Shown: positions 35,595 through 45,452, numbered from the stretch's first letter. The stretch is DNA of 64,000 bases from Erysipelotrichaceae bacterium (GCA_017539025.1 JAFYHT010000020.1:1-64000), one strand, 5' to 3'. Notes: generated from the sequence alone by a model not told the origin. Numbers and translations: made by a program.

Positions 35595-36407
35595 CTATTT
35601 GACTGTAATCGATGTGATGTGCGGATTTGCGCCGTTGTACCAGTATAAAAAACCTTCCAGATCGACGACATCACCGATGTTGAGAGCCTCTGCAGCCTCG
35701 TATACATCAGAACCATCATAAGCCAGATAAGATTCAACTGTGAAGTTGTAAACCTGACCATCTACAGAAACGTTGAAGTAGATATCGCTGCCTGGCGTAC
35801 CTGATCCATCCCAGTTGTAAAGGAATGCAACTTCGCTGCCATCAGCTGCTGTTGAAGGCTCAACTGTCATACCGGAGAACTTGACCAGCTTGTTCATCTT
35901 GTCAGCGAGTTCATCCTTGCCTAATAAAGCAGTGACATCTTCTGCATCCGCAAGCCATGTGTCGGAATCAAGGACTGTAACTGTCGCATAAGAGATCTCA
36001 ACTTCGCCAGACCACTCGGATTTCGTACCCTTGACCTGGACCTTTGCGCCGGTTCCCTTGCCTACCCAACCATCGGAATAGTCGGTAGAAACAACGACCT
36101 TGGCAAAATCATCTTCGGAAATGTTGACATCCTCGCCCTTACCATCGCAATAAACGAAGTAAGCGCCGTCAGGATCTGCAACATAGAGCTTTGCGCCGTT
36201 CCAGTAAGACTGAGCAGCCTGAACGAAACCTTCGATCACGACCTCTGAATCAAGTGCAGCTGCAGCGTATTCCGCATAGGTCATGACACCCTCAGACTTT
36301 TCGCTTGGATCAAACGCAGGAGCTGGAGCTACTTCTTCCTTCTTTGCACAGCCTGCCAGAGACAGGATCATGCATAAAGCGAATAAAACTGTAAGTAATT
36401 TTTTCAT
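35595..36407 (-). CDS. Lipoprotein with two OB-like domains, unknown
   Basis: 270 residues with a signal peptide and lipobox (LSLAGC). Two beta-rich halves follow, each opening with an LxxxVVIEGFV-like strand and closing with a GxxVxVxG or GDVVDLEGFL strand, the pattern of tandem OB-fold (YgiW or nucleic-acid-binding-like) domains. The protein is acidic, rich in Asp, Gly and Tyr, and expected on the outer face of the membrane. The gene follows the sugar ABC operon by ~50 bases but has its own AGGAGGG Shine-Dalgarno. Function unknown. Confidence 0.7.
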   Translation of the reverse strand: MKKLLTVLFALCMILSLAGCAKKEEVAPAPAFDPSEKSEGVMTYAEYAAAALDSEVVIEGFVQAAQSYWNGAKLYVADPDGAYFVYCDGKGEDVNISEDDFAKVVVSTDYSDGWVGKGTGAKVQVKGTKSEWSGEVEISYATVTVLDSDTWLADAEDVTALLGKDELADKMNKLVKFSGMTVEPSTAADGSEVAFLYNWDGSGTPGSDIYFNVSVDGQVYNFTVESYLAYDGSDVYEAAEALNIGDVVDLEGFLYWYNGANPHITSITVK

Positions 36408-36460
36408 CTTTTTTCCCTCCTAGAGAACAATATTATGATAACACAGATATTTTATGGCTA

Positions 36461-38035
36461 CTATTTTGAACCCTTTGCCATATTCTTGAAATAATAGATT
36501 CCGATACAGATCCAGGCAAAGCCCAGCGACATCAGTAAAGCCTTCGCTGTTGAAGGAAGCGGACCCAGATCGCCGCCTGTCGATACTGCAGAACTCTGAT
36601 CCAGATGATAGAGCGATGTGACCTTTTCATATAAGTTTGTGAAATACGCATCATCGATCGTCTCATTCCTTCTTGCGGAACGACATGCGTTCTCGATCAG
36701 AGAACCTGCTGCATCTCTCAAAGATGCAGAACCGTTGAATACCGATGTGACGAAAGTATCGGAAACATGATCGATCAATAGTTTTGAAGCCTCGATCTTG
36801 ACTTCATAGTGTTCCTTTTCATCGTATGGCGCATTCAGATAATCCTGATACACCGGATCATTCTGTGCTTTATATGTAACAGGCGCATAGCCTTCCGTTT
36901 CACTGTATGCGATCTGAACATCATTGGAGATCAGATATTGCGCAAATAACCACGAAGCCAATACCTCTTGCGGATCACTCTTGTTGAAGATACACAAAGA
37001 CGGACCCTGAGAGATCATCTTCATGTTTCCTTCATCAAACTGCGGTATCGGAAGGACTGCTGTTTCAAAATCCACCAGCTGATCTTCCGGAATATCCAGA
37101 AGCGGAGCCTTGGAACCCATCCAGGTTGCGCCAGCCGTGGAATCGATCGCAAAGATGCACTGTCCTGCATTCAAGAAGTTTGCCGGATAGGAAGAGATCT
37201 TGAACGTTGAGAACGCACCTGTCTTGGCATGTTTACTGATCTCATACAAGAGATCCTTTGTCGTATCGTTGAAGATCAGGATGTTTCCGTCATCATCGGA
37301 ATACTCCCCATCGATCTGTTTCAACATACAGATCATCATATTGTCAGTTGACTTATAGATGAATGGGATCATGACCTTCTGATCGTTGACCAGATAGTTG
37401 CCATCACCATCCATTGCCAATGCAGCTTCCGAGATCTCGAAGATCTCATCCCAGCTGATGACATCCTTTAATTCATAACCCAGCTTTTCCACATAGGTCT
37501 TATTGACATACAAAGCCTCAGTAGAACGCATGAAAGGAAGTGCGTAGTAATCCCCGCTGATGATACATTCATCCAGGAATTCCTTTACTACCTCATCCTT
37601 TTTCGGCGCATCAAACTTCACTTCACTTCCGCCCAAGCCGTATCTTTCATCTTCCAGTAATTCATTGAGACAGACGACAGTATTGCTTCCGGTCATATAT
37701 GTCGCAATGTGGTCAGGATAAGTGATACAGACATTTGGTGTCGTATTGGTCGAAATATTGGTGATGACATCGTTGTAGATACGCGAATAATCGGTATAGA
37801 GCTTCAGATTGACCTTGATATCAGGATAGATCTTCTCAAAATCCTCAATCGCCTTCTTATAGACATTGACCTGATTGATATTGGTATCGTTCTTTGCCCA
37901 GAAGCTGATCTCATAAGATCTGCTTTCATCAAATTCCTCAGGGATCACAAAAGCCGAACTGCCCTTTGAACCATGACAGCCGCATAAACCCAAAACCATG
38001 AGAAGTGAAGCAAGAATCAATAATAACTTTCTCAT
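36461..38035 (-). CDS. Sugar ABC transporter substrate-binding lipoprotein with C-terminal membrane helix
   Basis: 524 residues of extracellular solute-binding family 1. The signal peptide ends in a lipobox (LGLCGC, lipidated Cys 20). The ligand-binding body has the NVYKKAIEDFEKIYPDIKV segment typical of CUT1 binding proteins. Unusually, a second hydrophobic helix (about 500-518, LLMSLGFAWICIGIYYF) ends the protein, so it may be fixed to the membrane at both ends. It is the last gene of the four-gene transporter operon and overlaps the permease gene by 4 bases. Confidence 0.88.
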   Translation of the reverse strand: MRKLLLILASLLMVLGLCGCHGSKGSSAFVIPEEFDESRSYEISFWAKNDTNINQVNVYKKAIEDFEKIYPDIKVNLKLYTDYSRIYNDVITNISTNTTPNVCITYPDHIATYMTGSNTVVCLNELLEDERYGLGGSEVKFDAPKKDEVVKEFLDECIISGDYYALPFMRSTEALYVNKTYVEKLGYELKDVISWDEIFEISEAALAMDGDGNYLVNDQKVMIPFIYKSTDNMMICMLKQIDGEYSDDDGNILIFNDTTKDLLYEISKHAKTGAFSTFKISSYPANFLNAGQCIFAIDSTAGATWMGSKAPLLDIPEDQLVDFETAVLPIPQFDEGNMKMISQGPSLCIFNKSDPQEVLASWLFAQYLISNDVQIAYSETEGYAPVTYKAQNDPVYQDYLNAPYDEKEHYEVKIEASKLLIDHVSDTFVTSVFNGSASLRDAAGSLIENACRSARRNETIDDAYFTNLYEKVTSLYHLDQSSAVSTGGDLGPLPSTAKALLMSLGFAWICIGIYYFKNMAKGSK

Positions 38036-38907
38036 CCCTTCGTACCTCCTCTGGAAACACCCTCCATGATCTTCTTATGGAAGATTAAGAAGATGATGAT
38101 CAGCGGAACGGAAATGACGACGACAGCCGCCATCATCGCCGGAATGTTTTCTCTGCCAAAACCGGATTCACGTATCGTCTGGATACCGTTTGATACAAGG
38201 AAGTAATTCTCATCATCGGTGATCAGTCTAGGCCAGACATAAGAGTTCCAGCACTCAATGACTTTTAATATCAGAACAGTGACGATCGTCGGCCTGCAGA
38301 TCGGGATCATGACCTTCCAGAGATATTTAAAATCACTGGTTCCATCCACCTTTGCCGCCTTGTATAATTCTTCCGGGATCTGTTCAAAATTCTCTTTCAG
38401 CAGATAGATATAGAAGATACTTGTGATACTTGGCAAGATCAGACCCGCAAACGAGTTTCTTAAACCCGCATTGGTGATCGTAACGAAATTGGTGATGATG
38501 ACCAGTTCATTCGGGATCATCATCAATGATAAGAATAATGTAAATACGAGATCCTTCCCCTTGAATTCAAGCCTGGAGAAGGCAAATGCCGACAATACCA
38601 CGACGACCATCATCAATGCTGTGGTGACCACAGTGAAGATGATCGTATTGGTGAAATACTTCGCCAGAGGCACCGCCGTAAAAGCCCGGATATAGTTCTC
38701 TATCGTCGGTGATAAAGTAAAGAACTGCGGGATATATTCACTGTTATAGGCACTGTAGGATTTAAGTGATGTCAGCAACATCCAATAGAATGGGAATAAA
38801 ACGATGATCGCCCAGAAGATTAACAGCACAAAAATCGCTGTCGTCCACAGGATGTTTCTCACTTTACTCTTTTTTTCCAGTTGCCTGATCTGTTCTATTT
38901 CATTCAT
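38032..38907 (-). CDS. Sugar ABC transporter permease (MalG/UgpE-like)
   Basis: About 291 residues with six transmembrane helices. The EAA loop, which contacts the ATPase, is EELYKAAKVDGTSDFKYLWK. The ATG at 38907 is chosen because it lies just after the stop of the other permease; the longer frame adds an unlikely N-terminus. Confidence 0.9.
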   Translation of the reverse strand: MNEIEQIRQLEKKSKVRNILWTTAIFVLLIFWAIIVLFPFYWMLLTSLKSYSAYNSEYIPQFFTLSPTIENYIRAFTAVPLAKYFTNTIIFTVVTTALMMVVVVLSAFAFSRLEFKGKDLVFTLFLSLMMIPNELVIITNFVTITNAGLRNSFAGLILPSITSIFYIYLLKENFEQIPEELYKAAKVDGTSDFKYLWKVMIPICRPTIVTVLILKVIECWNSYVWPRLITDDENYFLVSNGIQTIRESGFGRENIPAMMAAVVVISVPLIIIFLIFHKKIMEGVSRGGTKG

Positions 38908-38911
38908 AATC

Positions 38912-39808
38912 TTAACGGTAATGGACATTCCTTCTGGAAACAAGGAGATTGATGACAGTGATCGTCAAAACGATCGCAAACAGGATCAGCGCTGCCGCTG
39001 AAGCAAACGACGGATAACCTCCCGAATTTCCATACAACATATCATAGACATAACCGACGATCGTATTCATGCCTGCACCATTGAGATCGATCCCAAACAG
39101 TGCGACGACATCCGAATACGCCTTGAATGCGCCAATAAAACCGGTGATCACCAGGTAGAACAATGACGGTGATATCATCGGCAAAGTGATCTTGTAGAAG
39201 ATGCGCCATTTAGAAGTACCATCTACTCTGGCGACATTGTAGTAATCCTTATTGACAGAAGCCAAAGCGGAAGTAAGTATCAGGATCTTGAAAGGCAATA
39301 CCACCCAGATCGTATAGAAACACAGCACGAACATCTTTGCCCAATACGGTCCTTCGATGAAATCGATCGAAGAGATACCGAAACTGTTCAACAGCAAGTT
39401 GATCAGCCCTTCCGAATAAGCCGTCTTCTTGAACAGGATCATGAATACCAGTCCAACTGCCAATGTATTGGTCACATAAGGCAAGAAGAAGATCGTCTGG
39501 AAGAGATCCTTGAACTTCTTCACTGAATTCAAAGCCAGCGATATCAGTAATGCGATCCCGGTAGATAACGGTACAGTAATAATGACCAGGATAAAAGTAT
39601 TCTTGATCGCCTGCATGAAATAAGGATCATGTAAGACATAGGAATAATTGTATAAGCCGATCCCCTGATAAGTCTGGGAAGCGAAATTATAGCCTTCCTC
39701 AAACGAATAGACGAAAACATCGATCAGAGGATAGACCATGAAAACGCCGATGAATATAAGTGCCGGCAAAAGGTATAGCCAAGCTTTCAGATTGTTGTTG
39801 CGACTCAT
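38912..39808 (-). CDS. Sugar ABC transporter permease (MalF/UgpA-like)
   Basis: 298 residues with six transmembrane helices. The EAA loop is NKDYYNVARVDGTSKWRIFYK. It overlaps the ATPase gene by 4 bases. Together with the second permease it forms the channel for a carbohydrate or polyol phosphate; the substrate is not clear from the sequence. Confidence 0.91.
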   Translation of the reverse strand: MSRNNNLKAWLYLLPALIFIGVFMVYPLIDVFVYSFEEGYNFASQTYQGIGLYNYSYVLHDPYFMQAIKNTFILVIITVPLSTGIALLISLALNSVKKFKDLFQTIFFLPYVTNTLAVGLVFMILFKKTAYSEGLINLLLNSFGISSIDFIEGPYWAKMFVLCFYTIWVVLPFKILILTSALASVNKDYYNVARVDGTSKWRIFYKITLPMISPSLFYLVITGFIGAFKAYSDVVALFGIDLNGAGMNTIVGYVYDMLYGNSGGYPSFASAAALILFAIVLTITVINLLVSRRNVHYR

Positions 39809-40893
39809 CTGATCACTCTCTCATCTTCCTTTGAGAAGACATGAACTTTATATGGTTTCAATGAGAAACGGATGATGCCGTCTTCATGATTGAGTTTTTC
39901 ATCCGCAGAAACGATGGCTCTGACATCCTCATCGGAAGTGCACTTTTCATTGTGACAGACGATACTGGTATCCCTGCCGGTCGTCTCAACTCGGTCAAAG
40001 ACACATCTGAAAGGACCTTTTTCATCCGGAATGAAAGCCTCCGGACGGATACCGATGCTGACTTCCTGATCTTCTGCGTCCCTTTCGCCTACGACGTCTT
40101 CGCCGATATAGACCTTGTGATCTTTGATGTAACCGTCAAAGACGTTGATCGCCGGATTGCCTAAGAATCTGGCAACGAAAAGGTTGACCGGATCATTGTA
40201 AACTTCCTGTGGCTTGCCGATCTGTTGAAGGATGCCTGATTTCATGACGATGATCAGATCGGAGATCGACATCGCCTCTTCCTGGTCATGGGTGACGAAG
40301 ATCGTCGTGATCCCCGTCTCTTTCTGTATCCTTCTGATCTGTTCTCTGGTCTGCAGTCTGAGTCTTGCATCCAGATTGCTTAACGGCTCATCCAGAAGTA
40401 AAACTCCAGGAGTCTTGACCAAGGCTCTTGCGATCGCAACTCTTTGCTGCTGGCCACCGGAAAGCTCACTTGGCTTTCTGGCCATCAGTTCATCGATAGA
40501 TACGATCCTTGCCGCTTCCATCGCTCTTTTTTCCATCTCTTCCTTACTTAGCTTGTCTGCACCCTTCAGGTTCTGTAACGGGAACAAAATGTTGTCCCTG
40601 ACGCTCAGGTGGGGATATAAAGCATAGTTCTGGAAAACCATGCCGACACCTCTGTTTTCCGGAGGGAGATTGGTCACATCGAGATCTCCGAAAAAGATCT
40701 TTCCGGAAGTCGGTGTTTCCAGACCGCAGATCAGATTCAAAGTCGTCGATTTGCCGCAACCCGATGGCCCTAAAAGACCTACGAGCTTGCCATCAGGGAT
40801 CTCAAAATCAAAATCATTGACAGCGGTAACGATTTCGTTCTTATCACGCCTGGAGATAAATTTTTTTGTCAGATGTTCTAATACGATCTTCAT
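39805..40893 (-). CDS. CUT1-family sugar ABC transporter ATPase (MsmX/UgpC-like)
   Basis: 362 residues. Walker A GPSGCGKST, Q-loop, signature LSGGQQQR, Walker B LLLDEPLSNLD and H-loop VTHDQ form the ATPase; the C-terminal ~120 residues are the regulatory TOBE-type domain (VSIGIRPEAFI). It is the first gene of the ATPase-permease-permease-binding protein operon. It has a Shine-Dalgarno (AAGAGGA) and a TATAAT box (plus 40920-40925) just after the trxB terminator. Confidence 0.94.
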   Translation of the reverse strand: MKIVLEHLTKKFISRRDKNEIVTAVNDFDFEIPDGKLVGLLGPSGCGKSTTLNLICGLETPTSGKIFFGDLDVTNLPPENRGVGMVFQNYALYPHLSVRDNILFPLQNLKGADKLSKEEMEKRAMEAARIVSIDELMARKPSELSGGQQQRVAIARALVKTPGVLLLDEPLSNLDARLRLQTREQIRRIQKETGITTIFVTHDQEEAMSISDLIIVMKSGILQQIGKPQEVYNDPVNLFVARFLGNPAINVFDGYIKDHKVYIGEDVVGERDAEDQEVSIGIRPEAFIPDEKGPFRCVFDRVETTGRDTSIVCHNEKCTSDEDVRAIVSADEKLNHEDGIIRFSLKPYKVHVFSKEDERVIR

Positions 40894-40928
40894 AAATGAT
40901 CCTCTTATTATTTAAATCCATTATAAAA

Positions 40929-40955
40929 CAAAAAAACCTGCAATCATGCAGGTTT
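40929..40955 (-). terminator. Terminator of trxB
   Basis: A 9-bp stem (40934-40942 with 40947-40955) is followed by TTTTTG on the minus strand. Confidence 0.88.
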
Positions 40956-40964
40956 GATGTATCA

Positions 40965-41876
40965 CTATCGCAGATATGCGCAAGCCATGATCGCCGCATT
41001 GGCACCATCGGAACAGGCAGTAGCGACCTGACGCAGAGATTTTGTTCGACAATCCCCTGCCACAAAGATGTTGGCAGTCTTGGTCTTGCCATATTCGTCA
41101 GCACTGAAATAGCCTCTTTCATCGAGATCTGCCACGTTGACGAAATTGCCGTTGTCAGGGATCAGGCCGACAGCCAGGAAGACGCCATCACAAGCAACAA
41201 AACGTTCGGTATCATTCTCCAGATATCTGACACCGATCAGCTTGCCATCACCCATTTCATAGGAAAGGACTTTTGTACCGGTATGCGCTTCAAGCTTCGG
41301 ATTTGAAAGGATCTGTTCCTGCAGTTTCTGTTCTGCAGAAAAGAACGGCAGATCCTGCAACATGATGACCTTGGAACAGATGTCCAGAAGATGGCCCGTC
41401 TCAACGAAAGCGGAATTGCCTCCGCCGACCATGACGACGGTCTTGTCCTTGTAGAAGTTGCCATCGCAGACTGCACAGAAATGAATGGACTTGCCAATGA
41501 GGGCTTCCTCATTCTCCAAACCCAAAGTGCGGTGTGTCGTTCCCGTTGCCAGGATGACTGTCTTGGATCTGATCGGTTCACCCATATCCAGATAAGCGAC
41601 CGTCTCATCGCCATCCGCTTCGATCTTCTTGACTTCATCAAAAGTCACTTCGCCACCCTGTTTCATGACCTGATTCAACATCAGATCACCAAACTCATCA
41701 CCGGAGATCGATTCAAAACCCGGGATATTCTCTACTTTAGGAGAATTGACGATCTGTCCGCCGAAAACTGCCTTTTCAACAGTCATGACCGACTTGCCGT
41801 TTCTTAAGGCATATAATGCGGCTGTCAGACCCGCAGGTCCTCCACCGACTACCAGTACATCATAAATCTTTTCCAT
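40965..41876 (-). CDS. trxB: Thioredoxin reductase
   Basis: An NADPH-dependent flavoenzyme that reduces thioredoxin-like proteins. 303 residues. The FAD motif GGGPAGLTAA is at 11-20, the redox-active CAVC at 134-137, the NADPH motif GGGNSAFVE follows, and a C-terminal GDCRTKSLRQVATA segment is typical. It follows nrdD with a hairpin but no T-run between them, so it is likely co-transcribed. The obvious partner is the redoxin domain fused to NrdD. Confidence 0.95.
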   Translation of the reverse strand: MEKIYDVLVVGGGPAGLTAALYALRNGKSVMTVEKAVFGGQIVNSPKVENIPGFESISGDEFGDLMLNQVMKQGGEVTFDEVKKIEADGDETVAYLDMGEPIRSKTVILATGTTHRTLGLENEEALIGKSIHFCAVCDGNFYKDKTVVMVGGGNSAFVETGHLLDICSKVIMLQDLPFFSAEQKLQEQILSNPKLEAHTGTKVLSYEMGDGKLIGVRYLENDTERFVACDGVFLAVGLIPDNGNFVNVADLDERGYFSADEYGKTKTANIFVAGDCRTKSLRQVATACSDGANAAIMACAYLR

Positions 41877-41895
41877 ATTGCGTCCTCTGAGTTCA

Positions 41896-41915
41896 AAGCC
41901 CGCATCAGCGGGCTT
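41896..41915 (-). other. Intercistronic hairpin between nrdD and trxB
   Basis: An 8-bp GC-rich stem (41896-41903 with 41908-41915) without a following T-run. It probably stabilises the upstream mRNA end or attenuates transcription into trxB rather than fully terminating it. Confidence 0.55.
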
Positions 41916-41923
41916 GAATGTTT

Positions 41924-44302
41924 TTATTTGCTGTTGTGATACTTCATCCAGTCAGCTGCCGCATTGGCACCTACGAACATCGTTCCATCCGGATCAACGA
42001 TCGTCGGAGTCTCTGTCAGATTCAGCCTTCTTGCTTCATCCATGTTTTCAGTACAGTTGACGATCCTGTGCTCGATGCCTGAGACCTGTAAACGCTGCTC
42101 AGCACCCTTGCACTTCGGGCAATGATCCTGGACATAGATCGTCGGGATATCAAAGCCGGTTGTGACCTTTGTCTCTTCTTCCTTTTTAGCCTCGACGACA
42201 TCATTCATGATATCTCTTGCCTTCATGACAGAAGAAGCGATGTTATATTCCTTACGATGCTTGAATTCCTGAACCTTGCCATCGTTCCAGTTCTGAACCG
42301 GACGATAGTAACCGGTGATCCTTGACCAGACTTCCGTCTTCTTGCCACACTTCGGGCAGGTATAAGCCTCGCCTGTGATGTAGCCGTGTTCCGGACAGAT
42401 CGAATATGTCGGAGACATCGTGTAGTAAGGAAGCTTGTAGTTGTCAGAGATCTTCTTGACCAGGTTGGCTGCAGCCTTCCAGTCAGGCAGTTTTTCACCT
42501 AAGAAGCAGTGGAATACTGTACCTGAAGTGTAGAGGGTCTGTAACTGATCCTGAACATCCAGAGCAGAGAAGATATCTTCCGTATAGCCTACCGGCAGAT
42601 GGGAAGAGTTCGTGTAGTAAGGAGTCTCTCCTTCCTTGCCTGCAGTGATGATATCAGGATATTTTTCCTTGTCATGCTTTGCCAGTCTGTAAGCTGTCGA
42701 TTCAGCCGGAGTAGCTTCCAGGTTGTACAGATCGTGGTACATCTCCTGATAGTTGACCAGTCTCTTTCTCATGTAGTTGAGTACTTCAACTGCAAATTCC
42801 TGAGCAAGCGGATCCGTCAGATCTCTTCTGAGCCAGTTGGCATTCAGACAAGCCTCATTCATACCGACCAGACCGATCGTTGAGAAGTGGTTGTTGAAAG
42901 TGCCAAGGTATCTCTTGGTATAAGGATAGAGACCGTTGTCGAGCAGTTTGGTGATAACTTCTCTCTTGACATGCAGCGATCTGGCTGCGATGTCCATCAG
43001 GTTGTCCAATCTCTTATAGAAGTCTTCCTTGTCTCTTGACAGATAAGCAAGTCTAGGCAGGTTGAGGGTTACGACACCGACGGAACCTGTCGATTCGCCT
43101 GATCCGAAAAAACCACCGGATTTCTTTCTCAGTTCTCTAAGGTCAAGTCTGAGTCTGCAGCACATCGATCTGATATCAGACGGCTTCATGTCGGAATTGA
43201 CATAGTTTGAGAAATAAGGCGTACCGTATTTGGCTGTCATTTCAAACAGCATCTTGTTGTTCTCAGTCTCTGACCAGTCGAAATCTCTGGTGATGGAGTA
43301 AGTCGGGATCGGATACTGGAAGCCTCTGCCATTGGCATCGCCCTCGATCATGACCTCGATGAAAGCCTTGTTGACCATATCCATTTCCTTCTTGCAGTCC
43401 TTGTACTTGAAGTCCAAAGTTCTGCCGCCGACGATGCAATACTGATCAGCCAGGTCTTCAGGAACAGTCCAGTCCAATGTGACATTGGTGAACGGAGCCT
43501 GAGTTCCCCATCTGGAAGGTGTATTGACGCCATAGATGAAAGACTGGATATTCTGCTTGACTTCCTTGTAGGAAAGGTTGTCGATCTTGACGAACGGTGC
43601 CAGATAGGTATCGAATGATGAGAATGCCTGAGCGCCAGCCCATTCATTCTGCATGATACCCAAGAAGTTGACCATCTGGTTGCACAGAGTTGACAGGTGA
43701 TTTGCCGGTGTGGAAGTGATCTTGCCATTGACACCGCCCAGACCTTCCTGGATGAGTTGTTTCAAAGACCAGCCTGCGCAATAGCCTGTCAGCATGCTCA
43801 GGTCATGGATATGCATATCGCCATCCTTGTGAGCTGTGCCGATCTCGTCATCATATACTTCTGAAAGCCAGTAGTTGGCTGTGACAGCGCCGGAATTGGA
43901 AAGGATCAGACCGCCGACAGAATATGTGACAGTTGAATTTTCCTTGACACGCCAGTCGATCGCATTGACATAAGAATCGACGAGCTTCTTGTAGTCCAGC
44001 ATCGTTGTCGATATATTTCTGGCCTTTTCTCTCTGCTTTCTGTAGAGGATATAAGCCTTGGCAACATCCGGATAACCGGCCTCAGAAAGTGTCTTTTCAA
44101 CTGAGTCCTGAATATCTTCAACAGTTACCTTTTCATCCTTTACCTTGGATGAGAAGTCGGAAGTGACTCTCAAGGCCAAGAGGTTGATTACATCAGGATG
44201 ATACTCCTTCTTGCAGGCATCAAACGCCTTTGTGATCGCATCTGAGATCTTGCTCAGATCAAAATCTACTACTTTTCCATCTCTTTTTACTACGCGGTAC
44301 AT
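41924..44302 (-). CDS. nrdD: Anaerobic ribonucleotide reductase with C-terminal glutaredoxin-like domain
   Basis: A class III reductase making dNTPs by glycyl-radical chemistry; 792 residues. The N-terminal ~95 residues are an ATP-cone. The catalytic barrel follows with a Cys pair at 381-382 (RSMCCRLRL). A zinc site is formed by C636, H639, C649 and C652, and the radical Gly is G664 in RITGYY. Beyond the normal end, residues ~715-792 form a thioredoxin-fold domain: CPKC at 728-731, cis-Pro TPT at 765-767 and a GANAAADW helix. This suggests that the enzyme is reduced by its own redoxin and TrxB rather than by formate. It is preceded by the activase gene and has an AAAGGAG Shine-Dalgarno. Confidence 0.95.
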   Translation of the reverse strand: MYRVVKRDGKVVDFDLSKISDAITKAFDACKKEYHPDVINLLALRVTSDFSSKVKDEKVTVEDIQDSVEKTLSEAGYPDVAKAYILYRKQREKARNISTTMLDYKKLVDSYVNAIDWRVKENSTVTYSVGGLILSNSGAVTANYWLSEVYDDEIGTAHKDGDMHIHDLSMLTGYCAGWSLKQLIQEGLGGVNGKITSTPANHLSTLCNQMVNFLGIMQNEWAGAQAFSSFDTYLAPFVKIDNLSYKEVKQNIQSFIYGVNTPSRWGTQAPFTNVTLDWTVPEDLADQYCIVGGRTLDFKYKDCKKEMDMVNKAFIEVMIEGDANGRGFQYPIPTYSITRDFDWSETENNKMLFEMTAKYGTPYFSNYVNSDMKPSDIRSMCCRLRLDLRELRKKSGGFFGSGESTGSVGVVTLNLPRLAYLSRDKEDFYKRLDNLMDIAARSLHVKREVITKLLDNGLYPYTKRYLGTFNNHFSTIGLVGMNEACLNANWLRRDLTDPLAQEFAVEVLNYMRKRLVNYQEMYHDLYNLEATPAESTAYRLAKHDKEKYPDIITAGKEGETPYYTNSSHLPVGYTEDIFSALDVQDQLQTLYTSGTVFHCFLGEKLPDWKAAANLVKKISDNYKLPYYTMSPTYSICPEHGYITGEAYTCPKCGKKTEVWSRITGYYRPVQNWNDGKVQEFKHRKEYNIASSVMKARDIMNDVVEAKKEEETKVTTGFDIPTIYVQDHCPKCKGAEQRLQVSGIEHRIVNCTENMDEARRLNLTETPTIVDPDGTMFVGANAAADWMKYHNSK

Positions 44303-44306
44303 AAAA

Positions 44307-45452
44307 TTACTCCTTTATCCCTCTGATATCCACATCTTCAACGTACGCACTGACTTTTTCTTTCATCTGTTCCAATACATCAAGGCCAACCTCACCAAGT
44401 CCTTCCTTAATGCATGTCCCGTGATCTTCGAAGTTCTGCAGATAGTAGTGCTTTGCACCCTTGATCCACTTTCCGATCTCTTCGAAGTCCGAGACTTCAT
44501 GAAAATCCTTCACGACAGTCGTACGGAATTCGTATTCCACTTTGCCTTCCAGAAGAAGGTCTTTGCTTTTTTCGACCTCACTGAGGTCATAGTTCTCCAT
44601 ACCGATGGTCATCGCATATTTCTTCGGAGAATTCTTGATGTCCATCGCCACATAATCGACAAGCCCCTCATCGATCAGCTGCTTCAGCATCTCATAGTTG
44701 GAACCGTTGGTATCCAGCTTCACCTTGAGGCCCAGAGCTCTGACTCTTTCAATGAATTCTCTGATCCCCTTATGTAACAAAGGCTCACCACCCGTGATAC
44801 ACACGCCATCCAGGATCTTGTTCCTCCCCTTGAGGAAGTCAAAGATATCCTCGACTGCGATCTCGGAATCATTCTCGTTCAGGAAGACCAGGCTTCGATT
44901 GTGACAGAACGGACAGCGGAAATTACAGCCACCGGTAAACACCGTACAAGCCATATTTCCGGGATAGTCCAGCAAGGTCAGCTTCTGTAATCCGTAGAAT
45001 CTGACCCCCTGTTCATCCAGTTGCGTCGCATAGGCTCTCGCCTTTTCAATGAGCCTTCTTGAGACGCTGTTGTAGACATCCAGTTCCTCGGAACTGATAT
45101 CTGTAGACAGGTATGAATTCCACTTCGAACGCATTTCATAGAGATCAGGCATGATCTGCTGCGTTTCTTCCGTGGTATATAACAATTTCGACCGCTTGTC
45201 TACCTCACTGTTTTCGATCCTTACATAAGACAGCTGTTCCAGTCTCTGTATTGATTTGGTGATCGTTCCCTTATCAAAAACACCTCTGACAGCCAGTTCA
45301 TTCATCGATATACCTTCCTGTTCATAGATCTGAGTCAGAAGGATCAATTGCGTATAACCGATACCGTACTTATCAAGTAACTTATCGAAGTGTTTCTGAT
45401 TACAGCGATACAAAACAGAGGAGTCAAGGCTTAGGTAATTATTCTCGCTCAT
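44307..45452 (-). CDS. nrdG: MarR-domain / anaerobic RNR-activating radical SAM protein fusion
   Basis: 381 residues. Residues 1 to ~145 form a MarR-type winged-helix regulator: YTQLILLTQIYEQEGISMNE, then the recognition helix region DKGTITKSIQRLEQLSYVRI and the wing VDKRSKLLYTT, and terminal dimerisation helices. Residues from ~150 are an NrdG-type activase: LTLLDYPGNMACTVFTGGC, the iron-sulfur cluster cysteines C176, C180 and C183 and the SAM motif TGGEPLL. The activase installs the glycyl radical on NrdD, whose gene follows by 4 bases. Palindromes over the promoter suggest that the MarR half controls this operon. There is only a weak Shine-Dalgarno (CAGGT). Confidence 0.92.
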   Translation of the reverse strand: MSENNYLSLDSSVLYRCNQKHFDKLLDKYGIGYTQLILLTQIYEQEGISMNELAVRGVFDKGTITKSIQRLEQLSYVRIENSEVDKRSKLLYTTEETQQIMPDLYEMRSKWNSYLSTDISSEELDVYNSVSRRLIEKARAYATQLDEQGVRFYGLQKLTLLDYPGNMACTVFTGGCNFRCPFCHNRSLVFLNENDSEIAVEDIFDFLKGRNKILDGVCITGGEPLLHKGIREFIERVRALGLKVKLDTNGSNYEMLKQLIDEGLVDYVAMDIKNSPKKYAMTIGMENYDLSEVEKSKDLLLEGKVEYEFRTTVVKDFHEVSDFEEIGKWIKGAKHYYLQNFEDHGTCIKEGLGEVGLDVLEQMKEKVSAYVEDVDIRGIKE

